From Acidobacteriota bacterium (lineage in GTDB: Bacteria; Acidobacteriota; Terriglobia; Acidiferrales; UBA7541), in the NCBI GenBank assembly GCA_003224195.1, contig QHYP01000016.1:1-10477 (forward strand): DNA of 10,477 nt. The letters run 5' to 3'. The notes beneath the pieces were generated by a model. It saw only the letters and a list, made by a program, of their open reading frames with translations, was not told the origin of the DNA and searched no databases. Below are positions 1 through 6,463 of this stretch, in pieces. The position numbers and the translations under genes are program-made. Each line of letters begins with the position of its first letter. The first letter of the stretch is position 1.

Positions 1-655
1 TAACCCGTGACTGCATCATGATGGGGACGAAGAGTTTGGGCGAGCGTCCGAGTTCGACGCCGTCAAAACCCGGCTGTGCAACGCCGACAACGGTCATCTT
101 GTAATTGTTCAGCAGCAGGTCCTTGCCGACGATACCGGGGTCGCTGGCAAAGCGAGTGCGCCAGAAGTCGTAATTGAGGACGATGTATGGATGCCCGCTG
201 GGAACGCTATCGTCATCAGGGGTAAAGAGACGGCCGAGAAAGGGGCGGACCCCAAGAACAGAGAAGTAAGTACCAGAGACCATTTCGAGTTGCACTAGTT
301 CGGCCTGGCCGCCAAACGTGAGGCTCGCGGAGTACGGAAAGCGGCAAAACATATCCGAGAAGACTTCGTTGTGATCTCGAAAATCACGGAACATGGGGTG
401 GGAAATGGCGTTGCCGCCCCAGTTGCTGCCATAGTGGCGCCCGCGCATCGTGAGCAGTATGAGCTGCTGGGGATCCTTGACGGGCAGAAGCCGCAACAGG
501 ACCTGATCGAGGAGAGTGAAAATAGCGGTATTCGCGCCTATGCCTAGAGCCAAGGTCAGAACGGCCACAGCCGTGAAACCGGGAGTGCGCGCGAGCATGC
601 GGAAGGTGTACTTCAGATCGCGAAGGACAGTATCAAGCCAGCCGGTGACGCTCAT
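1..655 (-). CDS. MacB-like ABC transporter permease (ADOP type), C-terminus beyond left edge
   Basis: An open frame runs from ATG at 655 to the left edge without a stop, giving the first 218 residues. The N-terminus (LRDLKYTFRMLARTPGFTAV, residues 11-30) runs into a hydrophobic segment at about 27-48 containing LTLALGIGANTAIF. This is the first membrane helix of the FtsX/MacB family. The rest is the extracytoplasmic MacB_PCD-type core, with DFWRTRF and VVGVAQPGFDGVELG. The amphipathic leader before the helix is typical of the large 'Acidobacterial duplicated orphan permease' (ADOP) group, which usually has about 800 residues and two permease halves. The role is probably export or signalling across the inner membrane with an unidentified ATPase; no partner gene lies in the window. 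An in-frame GTG at 686-688 is preceded by GGGGGA at 5-nt spacing and could be the true start, adding 11 residues. Family is secure; the ADOP label is inferred from the N-terminus. Confidence 0.85.
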   Translation of the reverse strand, partial: MSVTGWLDTVLRDLKYTFRMLARTPGFTAVAVLTLALGIGANTAIFTLLDQVLLRLLPVKDPQQLILLTMRGRHYGSNWGGNAISHPMFRDFRDHNEVFSDMFCRFPYSASLTFGGQAELVQLEMVSGTYFSVLGVRPFLGRLFTPDDDSVPSGHPYIVLNYDFWRTRFASDPGIVGKDLLLNNYKMTVVGVAQPGFDGVELGRSPKLFVPIMMQSRV

Positions 656-1244
656 GCGGCGTGGGCCTTCATTGCCGGTTTTGGTCACAGGAATCCCCCG
701 GGCAGCTAGAGGTAGAGACGAAGAAAGTCGCCAAAAGTTTGATGAAAGTACGAAAAGATTCGTGGGCTGTGGGGCGAATGCAGGACGAAAACACTCGTAA
801 GATATCGCACGATCCGTCCAGAGGACGAAATTTAGTCAGCGCTGGTTGTGGCTACCTTATGAATGTCAAGGCCATGCGCGCTTTGTTTAATGAAATCGGG
901 CGTTTGCGCCCAGGAACAGGATCGCCTCGTCCGAGCTCTGGTCGAATCACGGGCAAACCGGAAGTTATGCCTCCGGGTTGGCGGATTGCTCCCGATAAAC
1001 GCGCTTGCATGGACTAATTGGGGCAAACTGCCCGGTTGGCTGGCAACCCAGAACTTATCCAGAAAACGGGGTTGTGGGAAATGAAGCAACGCGCTGGTGT
1101 CCGTCGGACGTGTAACGGTCGGAGAATATCCCGAGCGCAACGATCTTACCCGGCTTTTGAGTTTTTGGTGCATCTTTGGAGCAGGCCAAGGAAGGCTCGG
1201 AACTCGTAAGCGCAACCGAAGCAACGACTTGGATTTGATTTGCG
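656..1244. other. Gene-poor intergenic stretch
   Basis: About 590 bases lie between the permease start and the tRNA remnant. Short open frames exist on both strands, the longest about 130 codons on the minus strand. Their translations are rich in Arg, Ser and Pro, contain no motif I recognise, and overlap one another in several frames, so I call none of them a gene. The part nearest 655 should hold the permease promoter. I see no convincing hairpin terminator, repeat array or RNA fold here. Confidence 0.6.
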
Positions 1245-1288
1245 TCCACTTAGAAGGCAGACGCTCTATCCAACTGAGCTACGGGCCC
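1245..1288 (-). pseudogene. tRNA-Arg(UCU) 5' half, 3' half missing
   Basis: Read on the minus strand from 1288, the sequence has a full tRNA 5' half: acceptor strand GGGCCCG, then TA, a D-arm of GCTC-AGTTGGATA-GAGC, G at position 26, and an anticodon arm TCTGC-CTTCTAA-GTGGA. The anticodon is TCT (Arg, AGA codons). The anticodon stem closes with two G-T wobbles where GCAGA would be perfect. Downstream the fold fails. A T-loop-like ATCAAATCC appears about five bases too early, without a pairing T-stem, and no CGGGCCC strand exists to close the acceptor stem. A -35-like TTGACT sits upstream at 1328-1323, without a good -10. This is a truncated or decayed tRNA gene, not a functional one. It lies downstream of the ABC exporter on the same strand and marks a junction with the gene-poor stretch. 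Confidence 0.72.
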
Positions 1289-1407
1289 TCCCGCAAAGTT
1301 CCGCTATCTTTTGTTCGAGTGTAGTCAAGAATGGCGGTCGGCGGCAATCGATATCGCTTCCGATCGCGGCGCGGAATGTGCCCGGCGAAACAAGCGAGAG
1401 CGTCGGA

Positions 1408-3327
1408 TCAGGTGTCGCGGCCACGGATCAGGCGGATCGCGTCGTCAAGCGCGGAGTCTCTGGTGTTGGGCTGTCCTGGTTCTGCAAGTTCCGTTCGCGC
1501 AACCTCCAGTTCTGCTTCCCCTTCTCCCGGCGCCAGAAACAGGTTTGCCTCGATCCCATGCTGCTTCGTATAGAGGTCGTAGTAGCGGCCACCGGCGGCA
1601 TAGAGCGATTCGTGCGTCCCGCGCTCGATGATCCGTCCTCCTTCCACGACCAGGATTTGGTCCGCGCCGCGAATCGTGGAAAGGCGGTGCGCAATGACAA
1701 ACGTCGTTCGGCCGCGCATCAGATACCGCAATCCCTCCTGGATGAGCGCCTCGGATTCGGAATCCAGACTCGACGTAGCTTCGTCGAGGATGAGGATGCG
1801 CGGGTCCGCCAGGATCGCGCGGGCAATCGAGACGCGCTGTTTTTGCCCGCCGGAGAGTTTTACGCCGCGCTCTCCGACCACCGTCTCGTATTTTTTCTCG
1901 AAACTCTCCGCAAATTCATCCACTCGCGCGATGCGGCACGCGGCCAGAATCTCCTCTTCGCCAGCTTCGGGCCGCGCAAACGCGACGTTCTCGCGTATCG
2001 TGCCGTCGAAGAGAAATGTTTCCTGCAGCACGACGCCGAGCTGCGTGCGGTAGCTTTCCAGCTTCACTTTTGCCAGATCGATCCCATCAACCGGCACGCG
2101 GCCGTTCGTGGGCCTATAAAACGCCGCAATCAGCCCGATGATCGTGGATTTTCCCGCACCCGATGGCCCGACGAGCGCGGTCACCGTGCCCGGCTCGGCC
2201 TGGAAATTAACGTCGTACAAGACCGGCTTGCCGGGTTCGTAAGCGAAGTCCACGTGCTCGAATACCACGCGGCCCTGGATGCGCTCCATCGCCATGTCCC
2301 GGTCCGGGGTTTCGTCTTCAGGTCTCTCGTTCAGGATTTCGCGCGTGCGCTCTAGGCCGGCCAAAGCCTCGGTCACCTGCGTTCCATAGGCCACGATCTG
2401 GACCACGGGCGCCACAAGCAAACCGAGAAAGATCGTGTAGCTCACGAACGTGCCGGGCGTCATCCCGCCGGAGATCACTTGTCGTCCTCCCAACAGAAAC
2501 ACCATCGCGCTGACCAGTCCCATCAGCACGCTGGCGGAGAGGCTCATCAGCGAAGTCGCCGTCAACGTTTTCAGAACATTCTCGAGAAGCCGCTGCACGC
2601 CTCCCGAAAACACTCTTTCCTCGCGTTCTTCGGCGTGGTAGCCCTTCACAACGCGGACCCCGCCGAGCGATTCCGTCAGCCGCCCCGTCACCTCGGCGTT
2701 GATCTTGGAGCGCGCTCGAAAAATCGGCCGAATCGTTTTGAACGCTTTGCTCACAGCTAAACCAAAGACGAGTAATACAGCGCACGCCACTGCCGTCATT
2801 CTTACGCTGACATGCAAGAGGTACCCGAGCGCGATGAGAGCGGTCATCACCCCGCCGGCCAGCTCCACCAGGCCTGTTCCGATCAAGTTGCGCACGCCCT
2901 CGACGTCGCTCATGATCCGCGAAACCAGCGCGCCCGTTTTGTTCGCGTCATAAAACGCAACCGGCAGGCGCCCCACGTGCGCCTGCACACGCCGGCGCAG
3001 ATCAGCGATCAATCTCTGCGCCGACTTCGAGAGCAATTGAGTCAGAATGAAGGATGTCAGCCCCTGCACCACCGTCGCCAGAAGCACAATCCCCACCAGC
3101 GACTTCAGCAAGTGGACTTGGTGCTTCAGAAAAACGTCGTCCAACAAATACTTCGTCGAAGCAGGCAGGACCAGACCGGCCACGCGATTGATCCCCATCA
3201 GCACGAATCCCGCCGCCAGGATGCCTTGCCGCGGCTTGATGAGCGCCCACACCTCCGGGAGCGCTTTCCAAGTCTGTTTGGTCTTCGAGCGCTGTGCTTG
3301 CTCTCCGCTTTCTTTTTCTGGTGCCAT
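1408..3327 (-). CDS. ABC exporter half-transporter, MsbA/ABCB type
   Basis: This 639-residue protein has a six-helix type I exporter domain (about 25-330) followed by a nucleotide-binding domain (about 350-595), and would work as a homo- or heterodimer in the inner membrane. ATPase motifs are all intact: Walker A GPSGAGKST (387-395), Q-loop Q435, signature LSGGQ (491-495), Walker B ILILDEATS (511-519) with catalytic E516, and H-loop H547. The order and length match MsbA-like lipid or drug exporters; the substrate cannot be read from sequence. After the domain comes a 40-residue charged tail (about 600-639) that is not part of the usual fold. The open frame extends 64 codons upstream of ATG 3327. 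That extension is Arg/Ala-rich and unlike an exporter N-terminus, and it crosses the spacer shared with the divergent gene, so I start at MAPEKES. The ribosome-binding site there is weak. Confidence 0.93.
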   Translation of the reverse strand: MAPEKESGEQAQRSKTKQTWKALPEVWALIKPRQGILAAGFVLMGINRVAGLVLPASTKYLLDDVFLKHQVHLLKSLVGIVLLATVVQGLTSFILTQLLSKSAQRLIADLRRRVQAHVGRLPVAFYDANKTGALVSRIMSDVEGVRNLIGTGLVELAGGVMTALIALGYLLHVSVRMTAVACAVLLVFGLAVSKAFKTIRPIFRARSKINAEVTGRLTESLGGVRVVKGYHAEEREERVFSGGVQRLLENVLKTLTATSLMSLSASVLMGLVSAMVFLLGGRQVISGGMTPGTFVSYTIFLGLLVAPVVQIVAYGTQVTEALAGLERTREILNERPEDETPDRDMAMERIQGRVVFEHVDFAYEPGKPVLYDVNFQAEPGTVTALVGPSGAGKSTIIGLIAAFYRPTNGRVPVDGIDLAKVKLESYRTQLGVVLQETFLFDGTIRENVAFARPEAGEEEILAACRIARVDEFAESFEKKYETVVGERGVKLSGGQKQRVSIARAILADPRILILDEATSSLDSESEALIQEGLRYLMRGRTTFVIAHRLSTIRGADQILVVEGGRIIERGTHESLYAAGGRYYDLYTKQHGIEANLFLAPGEGEAELEVARTELAEPGQPNTRDSALDDAIRLIRGRDT

Positions 3328-3379
3328 GGATCCAGCTCTAAAACGGCGTGTGCAATTAGATGCCAGAAGAGCCTGGAAA

Positions 3380-3385
3380 ACTATA
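3380..3385 (-). promoter_or_regulatory. Possible -10 box for the ABC exporter
   Basis: On the minus strand the sequence reads TATAGT, about 53 bases before the chosen ATG at 3327. No good -35 box lies at the expected distance; that area holds the CCGCGCC/GGCGCGG hairpin at 3394-3411. The call rests on the hexamer and its position alone. Confidence 0.3.
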
Positions 3386-3393
3386 CGCTGGTC

Positions 3394-3411
3394 CCGCGCC
3401 AACCGGCGCGG
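3394..3411. promoter_or_regulatory. Dyad in the divergent spacer (CCGCGCC-AACC-GGCGCGG)
   Basis: A perfect 7-bp inverted repeat with a 4-base spacer lies between the ABC exporter and the AhpD-like gene, just upstream of the minus-strand TATAGT. It could be an operator or simply a GC-rich hairpin. Confidence 0.35.
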
Positions 3412-3431
3412 TGCGTCCCGGCCGCGTGCTC

Positions 3432-3468
3432 CCAAAGTAGCCGCATCCTCCGCACTTTGGTTCATAAT
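3432..3468 (+). promoter_or_regulatory. Dyad CCAAAGT-N15-ACTTTGG next to a -10-like CATAAT
   Basis: A perfect 7-bp inverted repeat (3432-3438 and 3454-3460) is followed immediately by CATAAT (3463-3468), a plausible -10 for the plus-strand gene at 3518. No recognisable -35 is present; the dyad occupies that place, as an activator or repressor site would. Centre-to-centre spacing of 22 bases is about two helical turns. Confidence 0.4.
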
Positions 3469-3517
3469 GAAATCGGCCGTCGGCTGCTCGGTCCTCATCT
3501 GCGCTCCCGGAGGAAAC

Positions 3518-3868
3518 ATGGCGGATCGCCTGGAAGAGTTTCAGAAGTTTCGCGCCGAGTTGAACGAAGAAATTCTCAACTGCGGCCACCTCGGCATGAA
3601 GCGCTTTTTCGCTCTCGATCACCAGGCATACGAGCCGGGCTCGCTGCCGACCAAGACGAAAGAGCTTCTCGGGCTTGTGGCCTCTGCCGTGCTCCGTTGC
3701 GACGACTGCATCACGTATCACCTCGCGCGCTGCGGCGAGGAAGGCTGGTCGCGCAACGAAGTCATCGATGCGCTCAACGTGGCCCTCATCGTCGGCGGGT
3801 CCATCACCATCCCGCATGTCCGCCGCGCCTTCGCTCGCATGCGCGAAATCAAAGGCCTCCAGCCCTGA
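3518..3868 (+). CDS. Carboxymuconolactone decarboxylase / AhpD-like protein
   Basis: This 116-residue, mostly helical single-domain protein matches the CMD/AhpD superfamily in length. The key motif is CDDCITYH, with C61, C64 and H68, preceded by the helix KTKELLGLVASAVLR and followed by the typical tail EVIDALNVALIVGGS. In AhpD-type members the CxxC pair and downstream His carry out thiol-disulphide chemistry that supports peroxide reduction; decarboxylases of the family usually lack the CxxC. A redox or peroxidase-accessory role is therefore likelier than gamma-carboxymuconolactone decarboxylation. No peroxiredoxin or aromatic-degradation gene is nearby. The start is well supported: GGAGG at 3509-3513, four bases before ATG. 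An open frame continues upstream but has no family similarity. The next gene starts 13 bases after the stop, so the two are probably co-transcribed. Confidence 0.88.
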   Translation: MADRLEEFQKFRAELNEEILNCGHLGMKRFFALDHQAYEPGSLPTKTKELLGLVASAVLRCDDCITYHLARCGEEGWSRNEVIDALNVALIVGGSITIPHVRRAFARMREIKGLQP

Positions 3869-3881
3869 AACAAAAAACAAG

Positions 3882-4589
3882 ATGAGCCCGACGATTGAAT
3901 CTGCTGCGCCTGCAACGTTGCAAAGAGTAGCCTCCGCGCTCCGCCGCTTCGCGATCAGCGCGCTGTATGCGCTCGTCTTGCTCGTTCCCGAGTTACTTCA
4001 TCTGCGGCGCAACCCGCGTTCGTGGCTCGCTTTTCGTTTCGCTCTGGGCCTCTTCGGTCCCGCGCTCGTCCTCTTGCCGCTGGGTTTCCAGTACGCTTGG
4101 CTCTTCTCCATTGCCGGCGTGGCCATGTTTCTGGCGACGTTTCTCTTGCCGCCCGCGAGGCCGGATACCCGCGTGCCCGACAAGGCGCGCGAACTCGGCG
4201 CGTGGGCTGTCGTCGATGGCGGCAGCTATCAGGCCGGTGACGATCACCCCGCTGCCGTTCGGCTCTTCGTCGGGCGGGAAACCATCTCGGCGCTCGACAC
4301 ATCCCTCCGCCCTCTGCTGGTGATTCCAACCGCGGAGATTTACAGCGTGCGCGCGTTCCCGAACGAAGGGCACTGGATTTTACGCGTGGAATGGGCCGAC
4401 CCCGCACCGGCAAGTGGGGGCTGCTCCGCCGAGTTTTCCTACCGCGGCTTCTTTGCCGAGCATCTCGCTCGGATCGCCTTGTCCGCTCTCAAAAGCGTTC
4501 TGCGCGCCCCGTCGTCCGATTTCCAGCAGCAAACACAGGATCTGCAAAGCCGCACCCCGGCGGGCCGGGGCAAAGCCGCCGGCGCATAG
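3882..4589 (+). CDS. Predicted inner-membrane protein of unknown function
   Basis: The frame encodes 235 residues that I do not recognise. Three hydrophobic segments lie at about 23-40 (FAISALYALVLLVPELLH), 49-69 and 71-90. The last two are separated by very few residues and may form a hairpin. A soluble C-terminal domain (about 95-215) follows, alternating strand-like stretches such as PLLVIPTAEIYSVRAFP and HWILRVEWAD. This pattern resembles a PH-like or small beta domain, but that is only an impression. The tail (215-235) is Gln/Arg/Gly-rich and probably disordered. ATG 3882 lies 13 bases after the AhpD-like gene and the frame continues well upstream, but only the part from here looks like protein; an AAGATG context gives little ribosome-binding support. 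The protein is probably translated with its upstream neighbour. Confidence 0.72.
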   Translation: MSPTIESAAPATLQRVASALRRFAISALYALVLLVPELLHLRRNPRSWLAFRFALGLFGPALVLLPLGFQYAWLFSIAGVAMFLATFLLPPARPDTRVPDKARELGAWAVVDGGSYQAGDDHPAAVRLFVGRETISALDTSLRPLLVIPTAEIYSVRAFPNEGHWILRVEWADPAPASGGCSAEFSYRGFFAEHLARIALSALKSVLRAPSSDFQQQTQDLQSRTPAGRGKAAGA

Positions 4590-4671
4590 ACCCAGGGGCC
4601 GTGCGGCGCGCCTTCGCGCATATCGGAGGAGAAATTCCCCACAACGGGGAGAATTGTGGCAAAATGGAAGC

Positions 4672-4917
4672 GTGGCGCGAGGGTGGGAAAGCAAGGCTGT
4701 CGAAGAGCAGGTCGAATCGGCTGAGCAAAAGAAGCCTGAAACGGCTCCCAAAGGACAGACGCCGGAGCAGTCGAGCCGGCAAAGGGAGCTGGAAGGGCTT
4801 CGGCTTTCGCGCACCCGTATTGTGCGTGAACTCGAAGCAGCCACGCACCCGCGCCATCGAGAACAGTTGACCGCCGCTCTGAAATTCCTCGACGACAAGA
4901 TCGCAGAACTGAGCTGA
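4672..4917 (+). CDS. Small charged protein, conserved in Acidobacteriota (unknown function)
   Basis: The product is 81 residues from GTG 4672, beginning (M)ARGWESKAVEEQVESAEQ. The middle (about 20-40) is rich in Lys, Glu, Gln and Pro and probably unstructured. The C-terminal half (about 42-81) is a strongly helical segment with ELEGLRLSRTRIVRELEAA, then THPRHREQLTAALKFLDDKI, suggesting a two-helix hairpin. I recall 'MARGWESK' small proteins from acidobacterial genomes, which is why I place the start here; I cannot verify that. An in-frame TTG at 4654 is the other candidate. Neither has a well-spaced ribosome-binding site: GGAGGA lies at 4625-4630 and GGGGAG at 4646-4651, and the stretch between can fold (AATTCCCC with GGGG-AG-AATT, 4633-4655). 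The frame is open further upstream, but that part overlaps the previous gene and looks like its shadow. Confidence 0.65.
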   Translation: MARGWESKAVEEQVESAEQKKPETAPKGQTPEQSSRQRELEGLRLSRTRIVRELEAATHPRHREQLTAALKFLDDKIAELS

Positions 4918-4924
4918 ATTCTCC

Positions 4925-4947
4925 TGGGCGACAGCTTTCTGTGCCCA
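4925..4947 (+). terminator. Hairpin just after the small charged protein
   Basis: TGGGC pairs with GCCCA and ACAG with CTGT around a CTTT loop, with one bulged G at 4930, starting 8 bases after the stop codon. There is no T-run behind it, so it would be a weak or factor-assisted terminator, or a 3' end stabiliser. Confidence 0.4.
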
Positions 4948-5046
4948 CCTCCTTCAGTCCCGCTTAGATCCAGAAGGATTGGCATTTCTTTCGTGTAGCG
5001 CCGGGCCTCGGCCGCGCAGTTCTGTCTCTTGTATTCCAAGCGTCAG

Positions 5047-5070
5047 AAAAGTGCTGCGCTAAACGGCAGC
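5047..5070 (-). terminator. Possible intrinsic terminator of the MBL-PilZ gene
   Basis: On the minus strand, GCTGC and GCAGC form a 5-bp stem with an 8-base loop, followed by AC and then TTTT (5050-5047), about 34 bases after the stop at 5104. The position is right, but the stem and T-run are short. Confidence 0.4.
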
Positions 5071-5103
5071 CCTACACAAGCAGACGGGGCGAGTTGGACG
5101 GGG

Positions 5104-6267
5104 CTATTCGGTGAAGACGACGCCGACGGCCGAGCAGCCTTTTTCGGGGTCATTTTCGATGCGCACGACGTAGCCGCGCAAGCGCATCGAGCCCGCGCCG
5201 TTTGCGCCGGGGGTTTCCATGACGACTTGCAATTCCGATTGCAAGCGTGGCTGATGACTGAGTGCAATCAACGCGCCCTGGAGCGAGAGATCGTTCACGA
5301 CCGTCTCTTCTTCGAAGGCGTGGCCGTCCTCGGTCGTGCCGGTAACCAGGGCGCGGAATTGCGCTTCGCGGCGCAGAGCGGAACGCGCTCCGGGAAGATG
5401 CGCTTCGACGCGGTCGCCGCCGAGCGTGAGCACCATGCCCTCACTCGCCGCATAGACGGATTCAAACTCATCGCGCGCTTGGCGGAGTAGATTGTCCACC
5501 ATGCGGTCGGTCGAATCCGGGTCGTGATGGAAAAGCACCAGCGTCTTCGCGCCGGCTTCGCGCGCAACCTTGACTCCCTCGAGCCAGGTGGAATGTCCCC
5601 AGCCGCGGCGCGTGGTGGCGAGCTGCTCGGGCGTGAATTGCGCGTCGTTGATGAACACATCCGCGCCGGCGGCCAGCTCACGCAGGCTTTCGTCGAGCTT
5701 CGCGTCGCCCGGCTCGTTGTCCGTGGCGTAGGCCACCGTGCCGGCTGGCGTCTCGATGCGGTAGCCGAGGCACCCCTGCGGATGATTGAGCCAGCGCGTG
5801 ACGATTTTCGCGCCGTGAATCGTGAACTCCTCGCCGCCGGCCACTTCCTTGAATTTGCGCTTCGCGCTCATAGCGGAAAGGTCCACGGGAAAATACGGGG
5901 TGGCCATCTGGGCTTCGAAGACCTGCTTCAAGCTGTCGCGGCCGAGGAACTTCGAGCGGAAACTATAGAAGTGGAATTCGTTCGTCTCGACGTAAAGCGG
6001 CGAGAAAAACGGGATGCCCTGGATGTGGTCCCAGTGGTAATGCGTGACGAGGATGTGCGTCTCCGCCTTCTGCGTGTTGTTCGGGCTGACCCAGCGGCTC
6101 CCCAACATGCGCAGGCCCGTGCCGCAATCGAGGATGAACTGCGTGCCGTCGGGCGCGACCAGCTCGAGGCATGGTGTATTCCCGCCGTAGCGCCACGTTC
6201 CCGGGTCCACGGTCGGAGTGGAGCCGCGCACGCCCCAGAAGCTGAGTTTGGCGGATGGAGCCGTCAT
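5104..6267 (-). CDS. Metallo-beta-lactamase-fold hydrolase with C-terminal PilZ domain
   Basis: From ATG 6267 the protein has 387 residues; positions here are counted from an in-frame GTG at 6273, two codons earlier. The N-terminal part is an MBL-fold hydrolase of the RNase Z/PhnP-like group: LSFWGVRGSTPTVDPG (10-25), THYHWDH (77-83, the HxHxDH dinuclear metal site), H164 in LNHPQGCLGYR, D185 in YATDNEPGD, and LFHHDP (249-250). The substrate is unknown; phosphodiester-type bonds are common for this branch. Residues about 298-389 form a PilZ-like domain: RREAQFRALVTG, then the DLSLQG match to the D/N-x-S-x-x-G motif, ending VVRIENDPEKGCSAVGVVF. PilZ domains bind cyclic di-GMP through an RxxxR plus DxSxxG pair; here the Arg spacing is R-x4-R, so binding is uncertain. 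Neither start has a good ribosome-binding site. The neighbour across the promoter region is a metal exporter. Confidence 0.9.
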   Translation of the reverse strand: MTAPSAKLSFWGVRGSTPTVDPGTWRYGGNTPCLELVAPDGTQFILDCGTGLRMLGSRWVSPNNTQKAETHILVTHYHWDHIQGIPFFSPLYVETNEFHFYSFRSKFLGRDSLKQVFEAQMATPYFPVDLSAMSAKRKFKEVAGGEEFTIHGAKIVTRWLNHPQGCLGYRIETPAGTVAYATDNEPGDAKLDESLRELAAGADVFINDAQFTPEQLATTRRGWGHSTWLEGVKVAREAGAKTLVLFHHDPDSTDRMVDNLLRQARDEFESVYAASEGMVLTLGGDRVEAHLPGARSALRREAQFRALVTGTTEDGHAFEEETVVNDLSLQGALIALSHQPRLQSELQVVMETPGANGAGSMRLRGYVVRIENDPEKGCSAVGVVFTE

Positions 6268-6463
6268 GTGCACGCACGCAATCGCGTGCCCCTGTTTCTC
6301 CCTCTCTCTCGAGCGGGTTCGGCAGACATCCTTCGATGGTAGGCAGCGCGCGGCGGAGCGTCAATGGAAAGGCCAAGGGGCGTGTCAAACTTCCCACTAA
6401 CGGCCGGCGATTGCCGAAGGACACGCGCACCAACATGCGCACGGGCATACCCAGGTCCACGCG

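Noticed and set aside
656..672. Six-codon leader frame ATGAAGGCCCACGCCGCATGA overlapping the permease start (ATGA junction)
   Set aside because: It is too short to distinguish from chance and has no attenuator-like codon run or downstream hairpin pair.
832..1249. Minus-strand frames of 130 and 64 codons next to the tRNA remnant, considered as integrase remains
   Set aside because: Neither translation shows the R-H-R-Y residues of a tyrosine recombinase or any other mobile-element motif, and they overlap each other in different frames.
1240..2355. Long plus-strand open frame (371 codons)
   Set aside because: It is antisense to the ABC exporter's nucleotide-binding domain, which has every expected motif, and its translation shows no family features.
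3328..3519. N-terminal 64-codon extension of the ABC exporter from ATG 3519
   Set aside because: The extension is compositionally unlike the protein, crosses the divergent promoter region and overlaps the start of the AhpD-like gene. The family normally begins close to MAPEKES.
2812..3885. Plus-strand open frame of 357 codons
   Set aside because: It overlaps the exporter membrane domain on the opposite strand and the AhpD-like gene in another frame, and reads as Arg/His/Gln-rich shadow sequence.
5524..6342. Plus-strand open frame of 272 codons opposite the MBL-PilZ gene
   Set aside because: The minus strand encodes a full MBL fold with metal ligands; the plus frame has no recognisable motif and follows from high GC at third positions.
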